This document shows, in pieces, positions 43,247-54,333 of a stretch of DNA of 64,000 nucleotides. Numbering within the stretch: the first letter of the stretch is position 1; each line of letters begins with the position of its first letter. Location of the stretch: positions 434,001-498,000 of the forward strand of contig WHVD01000031.1 in the NCBI GenBank assembly GCA_015178975.1, given 5' to 3'. This DNA comes from Hysterangium stoloniferum (taxonomy: Eukaryota; Basidiomycota; Agaricomycetes; Hysterangiales; Hysterangiaceae). A program made the translations under genes and the position numbers. The notes beneath the pieces were generated by a model that was given only the letters and a program-made list of their open reading frames with translations, was not told the DNA's origin and ran no database searches.

Positions 43247-44700
43247 CATGGGTTATGACACAGTCGTAACACATGCACACAATCTGTGAACATGGATACG
43301 TCAGTTCCTGGGTTCTGGAAAATTACCTCTTCACAGATATGGAAAGCTACGGGGTATCCTTCTTGATGATGAGGACTTTTCACAAGCAATACAGATTCAC
43401 CTGTCTGTAATTGCCAAACTATATCTGAGCTCAGGATATTGTTGACTTCATGCAGACACCAGAAATGCAAGAAAGACTTGAGGAGATTGGTTCCAAGAAA
43501 AAGAAGATATCAATACATACCACATAATGGTGGCTCCACAGGATGGGATGGTGATATGGGAGAAAAAAAGAATGGCATGTATGTTGATGGCCATGAGAGG
43601 GAAGATGTTGTCAAATACTGGATGGAATTTATTGAACGGTGGAAAGTCTATGACAAGCGGATGTATTCATATGATAATGGTGGAAACCACAAAGGTGAAC
43701 TCACTGGATTCCCTGTCCCCCCTGACCAACATTTTTGGCTCATTCTTATCACCCATGATGAATCAACATTTAATGAGACTGACCGTCAGAAAACCATGTG
43801 GGCCCATCAATCAGATAAAGCAGTCCCATTAAAGAAGGGGGAAGGTGTTTCTCTCATGGTCTCAGATTTTTTGACTGTTGAATGGGGAAGATTGCAAAGT
43901 GAGGATGGCATGGAGTGAGTTAATCTTGCACTCTAAATTTAGAATTAATATTTAATCTATGAAATGCAGGTCAGCACACATTGTCTTCAAAGCAGGAAAA
44001 CATTGTGATGGCTATTTCTCGTCTGATGACTTGATCACACAAGTTGACACAGCCATTGATATTTTTGAAGGACAGACAAATGGGTTTGCAACAGGTCTGT
44101 TCATTTTTGATAATGACCAAGCCATCAGAAGCACGCAGATGATGCACTTTCTGCAAGAAAGATGCCAAAGTATCCATCTGCAACCTGGGTTCATCACAAA
44201 GGAGGCTCTCACATGCGAAATACTGTGTTATCAAATGGAGACACCCAGTCCTTTTATTTCAAAGAGGACCACCCTACAATGCCTGGATGGTTTAAAGGCA
44301 TGGAACAAATTATCTGGGAATGAGGCCTATGGAGGGAAAGTGGCTTACTTGCACAATGTGAAGGTTTTAAATGTGTACAAGGAAAAACTGACTGTTGCTG
44401 CTGTCACCTTCTTTTTACCCAACCAGACTTTGTGGCACAAAAATCTCAACTTGAAGAGTTCATCACATTGCAGGGTCACATCTGTGACTTCTACCCAAAA
44501 TATCACTGCAAGCTTAATTTTATTGAGCAGTATTGGGGTACAGCAAAGTTCCATTACCGAAACACCCCCAAAACCAATAACATTGTTGAGATGGAAAAGA
44601 ATATGCTTACATGCTTGGATGATATCCCTTTGCTTCAAATCAGAAGGTATTTCTCTTGACTTCCACTTTGTGTGATACATTTAGGTATGGCTTGCCTAAA
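43247..44700 (+). pseudogene. DDE transposase remnant, catalytic half (copy B)
   Basis: Starts abruptly at the chromovirus LTR. Blocks in changing frames: WIRQFLGSGKLPLHRYG (~43,303), DDEDFSQAIQIHL, QDIVDFMQTPEMQERLEEIG, then KKNGMYVDGHEREDVVKYW (~43,570), HDESTFNETD (first catalytic Asp region), LKKGEGVSLMVSDF, ITQVDTAIDIFEGQ and FIFDNDQA (second), FITLQGHICDFYPKYHCKLN followed by FIEQYWGTAKFHYR (third, Glu), and a closing LDDIPLLQIRRY. From memory this is the basidiomycete DDE-superfamily transposase family with VDGHER-DVV. Several frameshifts and an LTR-cut 5' end make it dead. It pairs with copy A at 359-1369, which has the missing N-terminal half and overlaps it at the WI-Q segment. Confidence 0.8.
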
Positions 44701-47420
44701 GCGCAATGGGAGTGTCTTTTTCAATCAGAAGGAGTAATAATAACCTTAGAACACCTATAGTAAAACAAAAACAAGTAAAATTGTCACCTAAGGGCTAATG
44801 ATGATAGAGCTGAAAAAACTCGGCATCACATCACCATTTTTTTGGCCGGCTTCACACCTGATGCTAATAAGGGACATGAAGGATCCCTAAGGTTCCAACC
44901 CTTTAGTATACGTGTATTTGTTAGTTAAATGCCAAATACACGCATTCGGCTGGCCAAAAGTATAACTAGTTATACGCGTACAATATACAGTATGTGTACA
45001 GTTGTCAGTTGTTGTAAGGCTGTATTTTTTCCATTGTCACCCATGCTTCCGTAGCAGCACGTTTTTGGGCAACATGTCTAACAGGTCGCTCCGCATGCAT
45101 GCTTTTGTAAGTCGTGCCATTCTGGTCGTTTTTCCCTCAATGAGCTTCATAGATTGGCGCAAACATGTTGGGATTTCAAGAAGATATGTTCGGCGGGTGC
45201 TAGTTGCCGGAATGGCAGGATAGTCTCAAGGAATCCGCGCGAAATTCCGTAGCATGGGTCTTTCGGCAGATTTAGAATTCATTCAAGAAACAAGTGATGA
45301 GTGAACTATTAAGTGCTCACTTTCCACCATAGGAGTGAGTTGAACAATGCCTCTTGAGCCGACGGCTTACTCTCCGGGGGTGCTTGCCGCTTCATTGGAT
45401 CTAAACCTAAGATCCCGATCCAGCTTATCGGAGAGTTCTTCGTGAGATGCGCTTCGAGATTGTAGGGGTTGAGGTGGCAGTGACAGGTCGCTGTAAGGAA
45501 CACGCACTAGCGAAGAATGACGAGCTTCTTATGGCATGCTTTGCGGCGGGTTTCGGAGCAATGAATGTAGCTCGCAATGTTGATGTTTCGAGGTTGATAT
45601 TGGCGGTATATCCAAAAAACTTATTTTGTAATAAGATAATCATATAGATGGAACGCTTGGAGCCTCACGGAGCCCAAAATTGAGCATGTTCAATATACTA
45701 TATGGGTGGCACTGATATAGTTTAATTTTGGAACAACACTAGGCAGACACCGCATCGATTCCGCAATTCTCCATGAAGCGTGGGACGTTGCGGGGAGAAA
45801 TTGATAGTACAGCAGAACAACAGCATCGATGGTTTGGGTTGATTGGGAGATAGTGAGAATGGTCTCATATGCATGCATGAATTCGAGAACGAAGTATGTC
45901 ACAAATGCATTTACCGTGATCGGGTGGCGAAGAAAGACCAGATGTATAATGAAATAGAGTGAAGCTATGCCCATACGTCCCTTTGAGCTGTGATTTGACC
46001 TAAAACCCACGGCACCCGGGTTTTATTTTTTTGGAAACCGAATATTCTCAGCCAAAGTAAGGGACATAAAATGTCATTCATACTCCAATTATCGAATATT
46101 TTCCAACGGTCCCAACATACAGCTCGTAGGATTATTTTTGTTTAAATCTGAGCGTCCAATCTGTTCTCAGGCCATATCTCCGATGGGTCATTCAGGACAC
46201 TTAGGAGGTTACCTTAAGAGTACATGCTGATAAGCTTATAATTGTGTGAATTGCAAAAATGAGACTAAAATGGGCCAAAGCGTCGTTATGCTAAGGACAG
46301 ATGCCGTGGAGGGCGAGCAGCAGAAAATAAACTTGATAAACAGAAATTGGTAGAATGACTAATTAAGGCTCAGAAGCAAGCTTGAGAGCGAGAGAAGCTA
46401 AACACGCACCGTGAACGATTGGGTGGAGGTGAAATCCATCTCAGTATGACATATCGGGGGAATGAATGTGAGAATACCCACAAGCGGGGATGTCGCGGGC
46501 TTGTGTGCATGCGCGATGCCAGGTCTATGAATAATGAGGAGGGCTTCGCTGTTGGTTGGATACTTATTGGTTCGTTTTCGCTGGCTTGATCACGTGATAA
46601 ATGTACTGAGGTGGTCCACGCTCAGTCGACGCGCCTCATGGTGAGCGTGGGAAAAAGGTGGAAAAAAAAGATGCCCAAGGTTAAGGTCAACGGTATGGTA
46701 TGTATGTGTGTATCTGGAAGTCGAAAGACTAATCACACAACTAACTAACCAATCGATACCAGCAGTATATCAGAGGAAATAGAGAGTGTGTCTCTCAATG
46801 CAGGAGTTTCTAACCACGGTATTTCCGATCATCGCGAGTTGTGTCCGTAAGGAAGAAATTAGTAACGGTTTACCATGTAACCTTCGGTACCTACACAAAC
46901 TGGGTGTATGATACCGAAATTAACTAGTGAAGAATGATTAGCCATGGTCATGATACGTTTTGAAGGGAGCGTGGAACAGGGCAGTTGAGAACGCGTGAGC
47001 TGGTATTCACCTCCCTAAAAATCATTTTAGTTAAATACCTGGGGATATTTCGGAGGTCGTCAAGCAGCTAGCTGCACATCATCTGAGGCGGTGGCATATT
47101 AAGACGTCTATGTCACCGATGAGTCATCACTCGAAGCAGAAGCAAGATCGCGAGAATCCAAGACATTCCCTTCCCATACACAACTCCAAAGTCATACTTT
47201 CCCTAGTTCTCACCCACGAGCACGGACACACCGTCCTCAGGATCCGGGCATTGAGCATGATCCTTCCGCATCCCTTGCCCATTTAATCGAAGATCCGCCC
47301 GAGGGACACATATCCCGAGGCTTACATTAATTCGTTTATAAATAGGGTCTTCGTCAAGCCTAGTACCCAATGGTTCCAACGACATTATCTCTCTCTATAA
47401 TCACGCCAATTACTCAGACA
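44701..47420. other. Gene-poor stretch of balanced composition
   Basis: About 2.7 kb with scattered short frames on both strands (for example 45,447-45,647 plus and 45,690-46,010 minus, the latter hydrophobic). I see no domain, convincing exon chain, RNA gene or element terminus. An undetected small multi-exon gene cannot be excluded. The last part is the upstream region of the P450 gene. Confidence 0.5.
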
Positions 47421-47428
47421 TATATAAG
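47421..47428 (+). promoter_or_regulatory. TATA box of the P450 gene
   Basis: TATATAAG, about 42 bases before the first ATG (47,470). Confidence 0.55.
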
Positions 47429-47469
47429 TGACCCACCGCGGGCCCCCCTCTAACAAAGGCTCCCTATCC

Positions 47470-49806
47470 ATGACATCCATGCAGAGCAGGACGATAGCAT
47501 TCAACTTTGTGAACAATTCATACACACATAAAGACATGCTACAAGACAAGGCAAATAACTCTACAATAATGACATGGCTCGTCTTCATCAGCACATTTGT
47601 CACCCTTGTCGTCATACATCAGCTTACTCGGCCAGACCCACTTAACGATATTCCCGGACCATGGCTCGCAAAGTACACATCTTTACTCCTCGCATATCAC
47701 ACTAGAACTGGAAAGAGATATCTCTTCGTTGATCATCTCCATAAGGTGTATCCATTCGTCCCTCACTCACGCCCAACCACTTACCCCGCATAGAAACATG
47801 GTCCCTTCGTTCGCCTCACTCCAACCTTGGTGTCTTGCGCCTCCCCGTCCGCCCCAAGCATCATATACGCTCAAGGTTCTCTCTCCCTCCCAAAATCATC
47901 GTTCTACCGCGCTTTCTACGTCGACGGCACCCCCAGCCTGTTCAGCACCCAAGACCGCGCAGGACATGCACAGAAGAGGAGGGTGCTCGCGCATCCATTT
48001 AGTGCAGCCAGCGTGAGGGGTTTGGAGCCGTGGATCAGGATCCGGATGGAGAAGATGATACAAGGGCTCGACGCGCGATGTGTAGGTCTGGCGCTTGGCG
48101 CGGAGACACCCGGGAGAGCCGGGGGAGTACAACCACAGAGAGAGACGAGGGAGGCGGCTACGTCGATATATTGATGTGGCTCAACTTTCTCACATTTGAC
48201 GTTATTTCTGATCTGGCATTCGGTCGGCCGCTTGGGATGCTTGATCGGGAATCAGACGTCTTGAGGATTGGGGACGGGCAGCATATCGACGACGCCTCTT
48301 CTAGGACAGCCGGTGACGAAGATGAGGATGGCGTAGCGAGCATGATAGATTTACGTGGACGGACTGCTGCATTTCTTGGATTGTTTCCATTATGTTTGCC
48401 CGGATCGTGGCTTTCTCCTTTTGTCAGATATATCCCAGACAACTTCATCCGTCGTGGATTACAAGGAACTGAGGTATGTTCGTCACTATCATCTGCTGCC
48501 CTCTGCTTCATTTTTTCCCGTGTAAAAACACCTATTGATCTCTACCTTCATCTAGGCCTTATCTGAAATAGCGACGCGTTGTGTAACAGACCGTCTCTTA
48601 AATGGGACAAAAGGTGAACGGGGAGATTTACTGGATAGACTTGTTTCGCAAAGAGATAGCAAAGGGGAGGAAGTGACAGAGGAGGATATTGTGACAGATG
48701 CAATGTTATTGCTGTGAGTAGTGTTGACATCGCTTCGGTTTCTGCATTGCCTCCCTCCTCCAATTACACATTTGCCCGCTTGGGGAATCTCTTCGTCTTC
48801 CATTACAGCTTTTCATATCAGATTCTAATCTCCTCGCTGCTTAATTCACAGCACAGCCGGCTCGGACACAACTGCCAATTCTACAGCCGCAATAATTTTC
48901 CACGTCCTCCGCAATCCCCGTGTCCTTCACAAGTTGCGCGCGGAACTCGATGATGCGCTAGCGGTCCCATTGGACGGAAACCGATCGGCGGAAAGTGTTG
49001 TAACATATGACGAGGTTTGTCAATCCATACCGCTGCTGGCCCCCTCTCTGTTTCCTCCTCTTTTCAATCGACGCGTTCTCATACATGATCACACCGCAGA
49101 TAAAAAACCTTAAATACCTCACTGCAACTATCGATGAAGGATTCCGAATGTTCGCTACTAACGCGTTTGGACTCCCTAGGCTCATTCCAGAGGGAACGAG
49201 CGTTGTTGTTGGAGAAAGGGTGTTCGGTGAGGGGGTGAGTTACATTTACTTCACTTATTCACTTGTGAATTTCTCCCGGGGTTTGGGGATTGTCCCCCTT
49301 CGCCACTCTGCAACCTTTTTAATTATTTCTTCCCTAATCGTTACAGATATTAACGTGCATGCCGCATCCCAGATTGAACTTTCTGCGCCGGCGTATACAA
49401 TCCAGCATGATCCAGCGATATGGGGTGATCCGGAGGTCTTTAGGCCCGAGCGCTGGATAGACGACCTGAATTGTACTGACATTCATCGCGGCATGGACCA
49501 TACTGATAAAAAATCCCCACTTTCCCCCTCGGAGTTGAAGAAATATCTATTGACGTTTGGGATGGGGCCAAGAGCGTGCATTGGGAAAAAGTGAGACCTT
49601 CCTCGCTGACGGTCTCTTTTTGATAAGGGAATTAACCATAATTTTCCAGCCTCGCACTTCTACAAATTCAAATTCTTTTATCTACATTATTAAGTCGATA
49701 CGACTTGGAGCTACGAGATGACGAGTTGAATAGTGTGGAGGGATTCATGCATAAACCCGTTGACGTGTGGGTTAAAATTCAAAGGAGAAGGGCAACTCTG
49801 AATTAG
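47470..49806 (+). CDS. Cytochrome P450, CYP53-like (~581 aa)
   Basis: ER-anchored haem monooxygenase. It resembles the benzoate 4-hydroxylase (CYP53) group, so a role in aromatic-acid oxidation is inferred. Eight exons, with introns at 47,746-47,793, 48,082-48,140, 48,474-48,555, 48,714-48,851, 49,015-49,099, 49,227-49,346 and 49,591-49,649. The joined exons total 1,746 bases, an exact multiple of three. Anchor helix MTWLVFISTFVTLVVIHQL, hinge IPGPW, KHGPFVRLTPTLVS, LFSTQDRAGHAQKRRVLAHP (C-helix), FDVISDLAFGRPLGM, I-helix TAGSDTTANS, ExxR in TIDEGFRM, PERF-type FRPERW, and haem loop FGMGPRACIGKN with the ligand Cys. All key residues are present. The start could also be 47,536 or 47,569, nearer the anchor. 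The second intron acceptor is the least certain. Confidence 0.88.
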
Positions 49807-50232
49807 CTGAATTTTGGGAGACATTGTTGGTTACAAGAAATGTCGTTGTGATGATCGAGATTTGTCTATTGTACCCAATACTTTTATGAACCCGCCGCCG
49901 GGCTCTCATGTCATGACAATTATCCTTTCGGCTAAGGCAGAATGATCACTTAGAAGTATTCGTAGCTAAAGGAATCTCTGAGTGAGCAAGGTCTATTGTA
50001 TATATTGGCATCTAACTAACAAGATGCTATTACTGTGGACAACGGAACGAACTTGCATACATCTCACTGAGTAATAATCTTCACGGAGGGGATATGCTTT
50101 GGATTGCGAGCCCAAAATGTACAGGTTGTTGACTTTTAGGGCTCGGAGCACGTTTGGCTCGAGTTGGTAAGGAACGTAGTAGCTTATATACTTAACTACC
50201 GGGAATGCCATAGCCGGTTACCAGTGCATTAC
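49807..50232. other. P450 3' flank with the first trace of the downstream array
   Basis: 49,807-50,100 holds no feature. GGGCTCG-AG-ACGTTTGG-TCGAGTTGG at ~50,139 recurs at ~50,983, so the duplicated region already begins here. Confidence 0.5.
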
Positions 50233-51111
50233 GTTCGCAATCCCAAAAATTCAACAAAGGTGAGTTATATTTACTCTGCGATGATATCACCGGGAAAAGC
50301 CTTAGCTTCAAAAATTTTTAGGATCCTCAGGCTTATTTTATATAAACTCCGCCAATCACTCATCGGATCTTTAAAGTCGGTTAAGGCTCCAACATGTGAT
50401 TGGCGGGTTTAGAATCCAATTTTTGGATCCTTAAAGATTCCATAACCGATTTAAAATCGGTTAAAGATCTAACATGTGATTGCATGGTTTAGATTTCAAA
50501 CAAACTTCTGGATCCGCAAAAGTTCCCTTACCAATTTTTAACGATTCAATGGATGATTGTTGGAGTTTATATTAAATAAGGCTCTACTAAGGGTCTTCAA
50601 TTTTTTTGGAGAGGGGTTATCCCAGTGTATGAAGCATTTATCTTCAACAGATCAACAATAGACTATCTGGGGTCAACGTGAATATTACAAAGAGAGGAAA
50701 CATTTTTGGAGAAGTGGTGATCTTTCGGGGGGTATGCGCCGGTATACGGAGGACGCGAACAAAAAACGCTAATGAGAGTGATCTGTTGTGATATTCACTT
50801 ATTTTTCATTCCAATGACGTTTTTTAAAGTATATCTACGAGCGGCGAGCCGATATAACAGAATATATTAGTACAGTCAGAGGAGTAAATAAGAGCATGAA
50901 CCAACTTGACCCGAGATTTCACAGAGGACCAACGATCTCCAAAGTAATCGCAGATCTCGGCTAACAAGTTATTGTGTTTTAGGGCTCGCAGTGCGTTTGG
51001 TTCGAGTTGGCTACACGGGAACTCGTTACAGACGAGGAAGGAACGTGGTACAAATGGCTAGATTATATACCCAACTTCCGGTAATGCAATAGCTGGTTAC
51101 TCGTCCATCAC
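50233..51111. repeat. Truncated leftmost unit(s) of the tandem array
   Basis: Starts with GTTCGCAATCCCAAAAATTC like the full units at 51,112, 53,656 and 56,175. It contains the 3'-flank block (ATTTATCTTCAACAG ... CACAGAGGACCA-CGATCTCC, 50,630-50,960) but no gene body. An extra segment at 50,285-50,600 is inserted. It is a decayed or deleted copy of the array unit. Confidence 0.7.
50360..50580. repeat. Degenerate ~85 bp direct repeat
   Basis: GTCGGTTAAGGCTCCAACATGTGATTGG...TTTTGGATCC is followed by ATCGGTTAAAGATCTAACATGTGATTGC...TTCTGGATCC; a weaker third copy may follow. It lies within the truncated array unit. Confidence 0.6.
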
Positions 51112-51792
51112 GTTCGCAATCCCAAAAATTCAACACAGGTGAGTTATATTTACTCTGCGATTATCAATGATATGAAGCATCTGTCTTCAACAGACCAACA
51201 ATAGACTATCTGGCATCAACAAGAGTATTACAAGGAGAGGAAACATTTTTGGGGAAGTGGTGATCTTTCGGGGGGTATACGAAGGACGCGAACACACAGC
51301 GTTAATGATAGTGATCTGTTATATTCACTGATTTTTTGGTTCCAATGACGTTTTTTAAAGTATATCTACAAATGGCGAGCCGATATGAAATAATATACGA
51401 GTACAGTCAGCGGAGTAAATAGTAGCATGAACCAACTTGGCCCGAGATTTCACAGAGGACCACCGATCTCCAAAGTAATCGCAGATCTCGGCTAAATCCC
51501 GCTAAGATTTTAATCAATACCAAGTAGTTGCAAAAAAACTGAAGGCTTACACCAAGGTCAGATCGTGTGATCATCCATTGATTAACAATGGGCATCAACG
51601 AGACACAACTACTAGTTTCCGCACGCACAGAGATGATTTGAAGAAATGAAACAAGAAAGAAAACAAGAAGTGAGAGGAGAAAAAGATACTGGAAAGGGGC
51701 ATAGACGTAGAATAAGGAGACGGAAAGCTAGTGGGTGGTCCCTACAATCAAAAACTCAGGCCAGAAAGACGAAAGTAACGAGTGACACACCT

Positions 51793-53536
51793 TTAATTCC
51801 AAACCTGAATCATCTCCGCCGGATGGAACGACGAAAAGGAAAGTGGAGAGGTATAGTCTCCAGGCCAAGAGTTGTTGGAAGATGCTCTATCTTCATCGGT
51901 GACTTCCATTTGAGCGTCGGAGGAGGAAAAATCCTCCACCATGGAAACGTCCTCATCAGATGCGCCAGAATCGGAACCGCAGTCCGGTGAGATAGATTCT
52001 GACGCGTCGTAATATTCGAGACCTTGGAGGTGATGGGGAAAGAGATCGTCGGCACCGTCTTCATCATCAGACTAACAAGCCAATCAACATATGACGAGAC
52101 AGACGAGAATTGTGACACATACAGATTCTAGCGACAGACCACCGCATCTCTTTTTCGGATCGACTCCCTTCCCTTTCGCAACACAACGAGCAATAGACAA
52201 GCCACCAGAGGGCCCTGCTTCTTTCACCTGATCGTCGTCATCATCTGGGCCGTCGAACAACTCATAGCAAAGCTCCTCATACGTCATTTCCGAAATGGCT
52301 TTTTCTCCGCTGTCCCTCCGTTGAGGCTCTGCCATTGGTGTGTGGGGGTGCTGAGCGGTGGAAGCGGCAGGCGGTGCGGCCCTCCTGTGATTGCCCCCAG
52401 AGATCTGGTTGACGGAAGACCCAGAGAAAGATTCAAGTAGTAAGGAGCGGGAACGCGCTTTTTTGGAAGATCGAGATCCAGAAGTAAATCTGGAGCGATC
52501 AGGCTTCGAATACGGCTCGATTTTAGGGCGACGAGAGGTGATGGAGGCATGTCGCCCGGTTGGTTCAGACGCGGTTGACGACGTTGCCTTGCGGAGGATG
52601 CTCTTCCCGGGGGGTAACATGCGATGCATTGGTTCCTTTGCAGGCGTGTTGTCGTAAGTAAACCTATTCACCCTGGTATAGGTCAAAAGGAGTTAGCATT
52701 GTTATTAGGTGGAAAATATATCATACTTACAACTTTATCCCTTCTAACGTCTCAATGCACTGTGATAATAGGTGTTGGCAAGCTAGAACATCGGACCAAA
52801 TTATCATTTACCTTGTCTAGGTATGACAGAGAAGAACTATCAAACGCATGACCGTGAGTTCTGCCACAAGGAAGGACTGTAAGGGAGAAGGACTGTAAGG
52901 GAGATGCTATTCCGCTAAGAAGTGAAGACTTACATGTACGGATTCTCCACCTGCTGCGTCGACTGCAAGGCGGATTCAGACGCAGGATCTCACTGATAGG
53001 AAAATAATGACATACGCTATCGATGACTGACGGATCTGAGTATGGGTTCTGCATGGGGAGAATGTTCTGAGTATGGGTGTACCCAATAGCATTTGAAGGA
53101 TATTGTATGGACTACAATGAAATGTAAGCGGTAACCGTAATCGAGCGAAGTGACGACGAACGTTTTGGGAGACGTATGAAAAGTTCTGAAAAAATAACAT
53201 AGTCAGATATATGAGTGATATGTATCCGGGTACAAGAGTGAACAGACGCACAGAGTCCAATGAATCGATTGTTGTGTTGTTTCTGCCGGTGGATTCCTAC
53301 AGTTTCGTTCAGGGTCAACGAGAGCGTAAATTGGTGTGTGGGATAGAAATTTACATTACTATAATTCGAGAGGTCCGGTAAATATGTGAATTTACTTTGC
53401 TCTTGCTGCTGCTATGGATCCATTACGATACGCCACCTGAGCCACTCAGCCATTGAGGATACGAAATAGCACTAACGGATGTAACCATTTCTCGTCCCGA
53501 AAGTGACGTGTAAAGATTAACGAAGTAGTTGAACAT
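51793..53536 (-). CDS. Array gene copy 1: unknown acidic Ser-rich protein (~405 aa)
   Basis: I do not recognise this family. Ten exons can be chained in frame from ATG 53,536: MFNYFVNLYTSLSGREMVTS, a Gln-led exon (QQQEQSKFTYLPDLSNYSN), ESTGRNNTTIDSLDS, NFSYVSQN, SIQYPSNAIGYTHTQNILPM on, STQQVENPY, THGHAFDSSSLSYLDK, a CIETLEGIK exon, a 183-codon exon (VNRFTYDNTPAKEPMHRMLP ... LSLES) and a 92-codon acidic exon ending EMIQVWN. The introns are 50-65 bp with GTNNGT-like donors (GTTAGT, GTAAAT, GTGCGT, GTTCGT, GTATGT, GTAAGT). The long exon has a basic first half with PPGKSILRK (fits a PP1-docking [GS]IL[RK] motif), TYEELCYELFD followed by five Asp, and a Ser/Asp-rich tail. No membrane helix or enzyme motif, so it is probably disordered and nuclear. 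TATAAG lies at 53,615-53,620. The start is chosen because the frame upstream of MVTS stays open and is conserved in copies 2 and 3. Confidence 0.75.
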
Positions 53537-54333
53537 TTCGACTCAGTGCCAGTGTGCGCAGTGATGGTGGTAGGAAAGGAACAAAGAGTGTCAGGTAGAC
53601 GCCGAAAAACTTCTCTTATACAGTCAGTAAGTACCACTCAACCAGTGTTACTGATGTTCGCAATCCCAAAATTCAACACAGGTGAGTTATATTGACTCTG
53701 CGATTATCAATGATATGAAGCATTTATCTTCAACAGACCAACGATAGACTAACTGGGATCAACCTGACTATTACAAAGAGAGGAAGTATTGTTGGAGAAG
53801 TGATCTTTCGGGGGATATGCGCTGGTATAGAGAGGACGCGAAAGAAAGGCGGTTAATGATAGTGATCTGTTGTGATATTCACTTATTTTTCATTCCAATG
53901 ATGTTTTTTGCATATCTACGAGCGGCGAGCCAATATGACAGAATATACTGTACAGTCAGCGGAGTAAATAGTAGCATGAACCAACTCGGCCCGAGATGTC
54001 ACAGAGGACCACCGATCTCCAAAATAATCGCGGTTCTCAGTTAAATCCTTCTAAACGCTCAATCAATACTAAGTAGCTGCAGAAAACTGAAGGCTTACAC
54101 TAAGACCAGATAGCCCGATCATCCACTGATTAACAATGGGTATCAATTAGGCCCAACTACTAGTTTCCGTACGCAGAGTTTACTGTAAGAAATGAAACAA
54201 GAAAGAAAACAAGACAGGAGAAAGAGATGCTGGAAAGGGGCATAGAGGTAGAATAAGGAGATGGAAAGCTAGTGGGTGGTCCCTACAATCAAAAACTCAG
54301 GCCAACAAGATGAAAGTAATGAGTGACATACCT

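Noticed and set aside
50360-50580. CRISPR-like direct repeats
   Set aside because: Only two or three degenerate ~85 bp units without spacer-repeat structure, in a eukaryotic context.
52391-52657. 88-codon plus-strand frames repeated in each array unit (also 54,923 and 57,462), with a GTAAGT after them
   Set aside because: They lie opposite the long exon of the minus-strand gene, whose splicing chain, in-frame indels and TATA box are much better supported.
52981-53003. Possible 23-24 base micro-introns in the array gene
   Set aside because: Longer introns of 50-53 bp with GTTCGT and GTATGT donors and good AG acceptors explain the same region and keep the frame.
53430-53470. A-box-like GGCTGAGTGGCTCAGG on the minus strand in each array unit
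   Set aside because: No T arm or acceptor pairing follows, and it lies in an intron of the array gene.
53817-54044. 75-79 codon plus-strand frame in the 3' flank of array units 2 and 3
   Set aside because: The matching stretch in the other units is broken by stops, so it is probably untranslated flank.
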